Shown one piece after another: positions 61,835 through 64,000 of a stretch of DNA of 64,000 nucleotides (its first letter is position 1; every line of letters begins with the position of its first letter). Source of the DNA: JBLXBZ01 sp048265185 (GTDB lineage: Bacteria > Pseudomonadota > Alphaproteobacteria > Rhizobiales > Stappiaceae); contig JBLXBZ010000008.1 in assembly GCA_048265185.1 (NCBI GenBank), positions 1 through 64,000 of the forward strand. The letters run 5' to 3'. Below the pieces are notes generated by a model. It did no database searches, had not been told where the DNA came from, and saw nothing but the letters and a program-made list of their open reading frames with translations. The position numbers and the translations under genes are program-made.

Positions 61835-62125
61835 CTAGATGATCGCATTGGCTATGGAGGTTTTGCCCGAGCCGTTTGCATCCTCTAACAGGGTGATAGG
61901 TTTTTCTGGCGCGAACTCAAAGATCTCAGGCGGTTCGCTGGTTTTCCCGGAGACGTGCAGGCCGGCGAAACGATGAACACTCAGTTTGAGGAGGCGCAAT
62001 CGATTTCCCGAAGGTGCATTGCTGGATCCAGCAGCCGGAGCGACGCTCGGCGGCTCCGCCCCAGCAAGATTGATGAAAGCCTCCACGTCGTCGCCATCAT
62101 CACGCCATGGAGCAATGCGCGTCAT
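61835..62125 (-). pseudogene. Truncated AAA/SMC-type ATPase, N-terminal piece only
   Basis: The 96-residue frame has a Pro/Ala-rich start, then RLLKLSVHRFAGLHVSG, the opening of RecF/SMC-like ATPases, and ends just after a P-loop reading DANGSGKTSIANAII. The usual motif is GxNGSGKS/T and the protein should continue for several hundred residues, but a TAG follows directly. The rest of the gene is missing, presumably removed in the same event that left the IS3 tail. It starts 35 bases after the AraC gene on the same strand. Confidence 0.75.
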
Positions 62126-62160
62126 TTCGGAGATCGACCCCGCACTGATTGCGGTGGGAC

Positions 62161-63075
62161 CTATACGGCTTGGCGGCTAGCGGCGAATGCGCCAGGTGGG
62201 AACCCGGCATGGCGCGAGAACGCCATGCTGAATGCGCTAACCGACCCGTAGCCAACCCGCTGCGCGAGCTCCGACATAGCTATTTTGCCATCCAACAGCA
62301 TGTCCTTTGCCACCGCCATGCGCCACCCCGTTACATATTCCATGGGCGCGGATCCGACCTCGCCGCGAAAGCGGTCGAAGAAGGTGGAGCGCGACATGCC
62401 CGCCGCAGAGGCTAGGCATTGAACAGACAGATTTGCACCTGGGTCTGCATGGATCTGCCGCAACGCCGAGGCAAGTTGGGGATCGGCAAGGCCTCGGAGC
62501 AAACCGGGTTTTACCGTCGTTCTTTCGGCGGAGCGCAAAGCCTCGACCAGCAGCAGTTCTAAAAGCCGCCGGAGAACCATGTCGCGCGCCGCTCGATCGC
62601 TTTGTGTCTCTTCCTGGATCATCTGAACGAGCGCGATCAAACGCCCCTGCGCGCGCGCATGGATGACCGCCGGCAGGAGCGAAACGAGTAGTTTCCGGTC
62701 AGGCGAGGCAAAGTTGCAGTGGCCCACCAAGCATTGCACATCGGTAGGTGCGCTCGGTTCGCCTAGGCGGAATATGCCTGGGCCGATTTTCAGCGGCAAA
62801 TGCGGGGCGCCGCTTGGGGGCGGATTGATGCTCGACATGGTGAAATCAAAGACTTCCGGCACCAGCACAAAGTCCCCCGCTTCAAGAACAATCGGCGGGC
62901 CGCCTCGAATGGTCAGCAGGCATGCGCCCTTCGACATGGCGCAGTAGAAAGGGGTGGCCATGTTCGTGCGCTCGACGCGCCAGCGCCCGCCGCCACTAAC
63001 AAGCTTTGCGATGGAAGGTTCCGGCTTGAGCAGCGCGACGACGCTGGCAAGCGGATCTGCCGTAGAATTAGCCAT
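62161..63075 (-). CDS. AraC-type regulator with cupin sensor domain
   Basis: The 304-residue protein has an N-terminal cupin-type ligand domain (TPFYCAMSKGACLLTIRGG, LEAGDFVLVPEVFDFTM) and a C-terminal AraC double helix-turn-helix (LSVQCLASAAGMSRSTFFDR, then MSELAQRVGYGSVSAFSMAF). The frame is open to 63237, but the ATG at 63075 matches the family start (DPLASVVALLKPEPS) and leaves room for the divergent promoter. It most likely controls the adjacent SDR gene. Family members of this kind often sense small aromatic or aldehyde compounds, but the ligand is unknown. Confidence 0.92.
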   Translation of the reverse strand: MANSTADPLASVVALLKPEPSIAKLVSGGGRWRVERTNMATPFYCAMSKGACLLTIRGGPPIVLEAGDFVLVPEVFDFTMSSINPPPSGAPHLPLKIGPGIFRLGEPSAPTDVQCLVGHCNFASPDRKLLVSLLPAVIHARAQGRLIALVQMIQEETQSDRAARDMVLRRLLELLLVEALRSAERTTVKPGLLRGLADPQLASALRQIHADPGANLSVQCLASAAGMSRSTFFDRFRGEVGSAPMEYVTGWRMAVAKDMLLDGKIAMSELAQRVGYGSVSAFSMAFSRHAGFPPGAFAASRQAV

Positions 63076-63079
63076 GTTT

Positions 63080-63125
63080 CGGACTTTTGATGAATTATTA
63101 TGGACTAATAAATATAGAAAGTCCG
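63080..63125. promoter_or_regulatory. Inverted repeat in the AraC/SDR divergent promoter
   Basis: CGGACTTT (63080-63087) and AAAGTCCG (63118-63125) are perfect 8-bp inverted copies separated by 30 bases of AT-rich DNA. More GGAC/GTCC elements occur at 63102 and 63136. The spacing, about four helical turns between repeat starts, suits an AraC-type dimer or a small loop. Confidence 0.6.
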
Positions 63126-63172
63126 ACGGATTTTGTCCATCTCTCGTCGTAGCAACGACAGGAGATACCTCA

Positions 63173-63934
63173 ATGCCCAGGATTTTAATCACCGGCGCTT
63201 CGTCGGGCTTCGGTCTCGCCACCGCGAAACTCTTCATCGCTCAAGGCTGGGAAGTCATCGCGACCATGCGCGTTCCTGCCGCACATGCACTGGCGGCGCA
63301 TGAACGGCTGCACATCCTGCCGCTCGACGTCACCGACCAAACCAGCATAACGCAAGCCGTGACGGACGCCGGCGCTGTAGATGCGCTCGTCAACAATGCC
63401 GGGGTCGGCATGTTGAACGTATTGGAGGGCGTGGACATCGCCAAGGCCCGCGAACTGTTCGAGACCAATGTCCTCGGCACGATGGCTATGACTCAGGCCG
63501 TCCTGCCGGGTATGCGCGCGCGCCGGACAGGGGTCATCGTCAACATCAGTTCCAGCGTCACGCTGCGCCCGTTTCCGGCGTTGTCGGTCTATAGCGCCAG
63601 CAAGGCCGCCATCAACGCGTTCACGGAAAGTCTTGCCCTCGAGACGGCGCAATTCGGCATTCGGGCGCGGCTTGTGTTGCCGGGCTCATCTCCGACGACC
63701 TCCTTCGGCAAGAATGCCGTGGCGCGTATGGGCATGAACGTTCCGGCGCCATATGAGGCTTTCGTGCAGGACTGTTTCGCCACGGTGCGCAGCTCGACTG
63801 CGAAAACAGAGGCCGAAGACGTAGCATTGGCAGTATGGTGGGCCGTGACGGAGCAAGGTTCGCCAATGCGCCTTCCTGCCGGGGCCGATGCTGAAACAAT
63901 CTTCAGCCAGACAGCCACCCAGGCCAACAACTGA
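63173..63934 (+). CDS. Short-chain dehydrogenase/reductase
   Basis: This 253-residue SDR has all classical marks: cofactor loop TGASSGFG, DVTD acidic residue region, NNAGVGM, catalytic serine in NISSS and YSASK with tyrosine and lysine. ATG 63173 is preceded by GGAGA and is the family start; the frame is open upstream to 62954 but would overlap the divergent gene. It is an active NAD(P)-dependent oxidoreductase of unknown substrate, probably controlled by the AraC-type regulator. Confidence 0.94.
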   Translation: MPRILITGASSGFGLATAKLFIAQGWEVIATMRVPAAHALAAHERLHILPLDVTDQTSITQAVTDAGAVDALVNNAGVGMLNVLEGVDIAKARELFETNVLGTMAMTQAVLPGMRARRTGVIVNISSSVTLRPFPALSVYSASKAAINAFTESLALETAQFGIRARLVLPGSSPTTSFGKNAVARMGMNVPAPYEAFVQDCFATVRSSTAKTEAEDVALAVWWAVTEQGSPMRLPAGADAETIFSQTATQANN

Positions 63935-63990
63935 GCGGATGGTCTGTTTGACACGACGGCGCATAGGGGCGCCAAGAAGGGTGATAACAC

Positions 63991-64000
63991 ATGAACAATC
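63991..64000 (+). CDS. Possible start of a further gene, cut by the window edge
   Basis: An ATG at 63991 reads ATG-AAC-AAT and follows AAGAAGG at about 11 bases. Only three codons are visible. It could be the next gene of the SDR operon, which lies 56 bases upstream. Nothing can be said about its product. Confidence 0.25.

Noticed and set aside
1..64000. CRISPR arrays, tRNA or rRNA genes
   Set aside because: I saw no regularly spaced repeats, tRNA cloverleaf ends or rRNA signatures anywhere in the window.

Overview
The window is about 64 kb of fairly GC-rich DNA with tightly packed, overlapping genes. It probably comes from an alphaproteobacterium, perhaps of the Hyphomicrobiales. The reasons are the imp-like type VI secretion (T6SS) gene order, GcvA/NodD-like LysR regulators, the speD-speE pair and general codon use; this is an inference from style and no rRNA or tRNA is present. 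I saw no CRISPR array, replication origin or intact insertion sequence.

Layout. 1-2.4 kb: one large unknown protein with an AT-rich middle. 2.7-8.1 kb: housekeeping genes (speE-speD for spermidine, an SDR with a divergent LysR regulator, a SIMPL-domain protein, an AI-2E family transporter). 8.4-47.3 kb: a complete T6SS locus. 47.9-53.1 kb: a ferric-iron or 2-aminoethylphosphonate-type ABC importer with a LysR regulator and a metallophosphoesterase. 53.1-56.4 kb: a patchwork with LysR/quinone reductase-like genes and a dead PLP-enzyme/AzlC chimera. 56.5-61.0 kb: an IclR-controlled amino-acid ABC importer ending in hutF (formimidoylglutamate deiminase). 61.0-62.1 kb: a rearrangement scar with an IS3 transposase tail and a truncated ATPase. 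62.2-64 kb: a divergent AraC regulator/SDR pair.

The T6SS locus has all 13 core genes. A leftward block (45.6 to 27.4 kb) runs tssA-tssB-tssC-tssE-tssF-tssG-FHA-tssJ-tssK-tssL-tssM-tagF-pppA-ppkA. A second leftward block (16.5 to 9.7 kb) holds hcp, clpV, a sigma-54 activator and a Ser/Thr kinase. A rightward block (17.0 to 27.4 kb) builds and loads the spike: a DUF2169-pentapeptide-repeat fusion, a second pentapeptide-repeat protein, a DUF4150 PAAR-like tip, a short VgrG, a separate VgrG-tail-like spike protein, DUF3540, a TPR protein with a GT9-like glycosyltransferase domain, and an orphan of 117 residues. A HAMP-like coiled-coil protein with a MinD/ParA-like ATPase, and a STAS/anti-sigma kinase/lipoprotein trio, flank the locus.

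Regulation can be read from the sequence. The hcp promoter is an almost perfect -24/-12 sigma-54 site pointing left. A second -24/-12 site points right toward the spike operon. Two inverted repeats lie at enhancer-like distance. The matching activator, with a GAF domain and the GAFTGA loop, is encoded downstream of clpV. Two soluble kinases, one PP2C phosphatase, an FHA protein, TagF and a STAS/HATPase pair suggest layered post-translational control. The most unusual part is the rightward spike/cargo operon with its split VgrG and TPR-glycosyltransferase.
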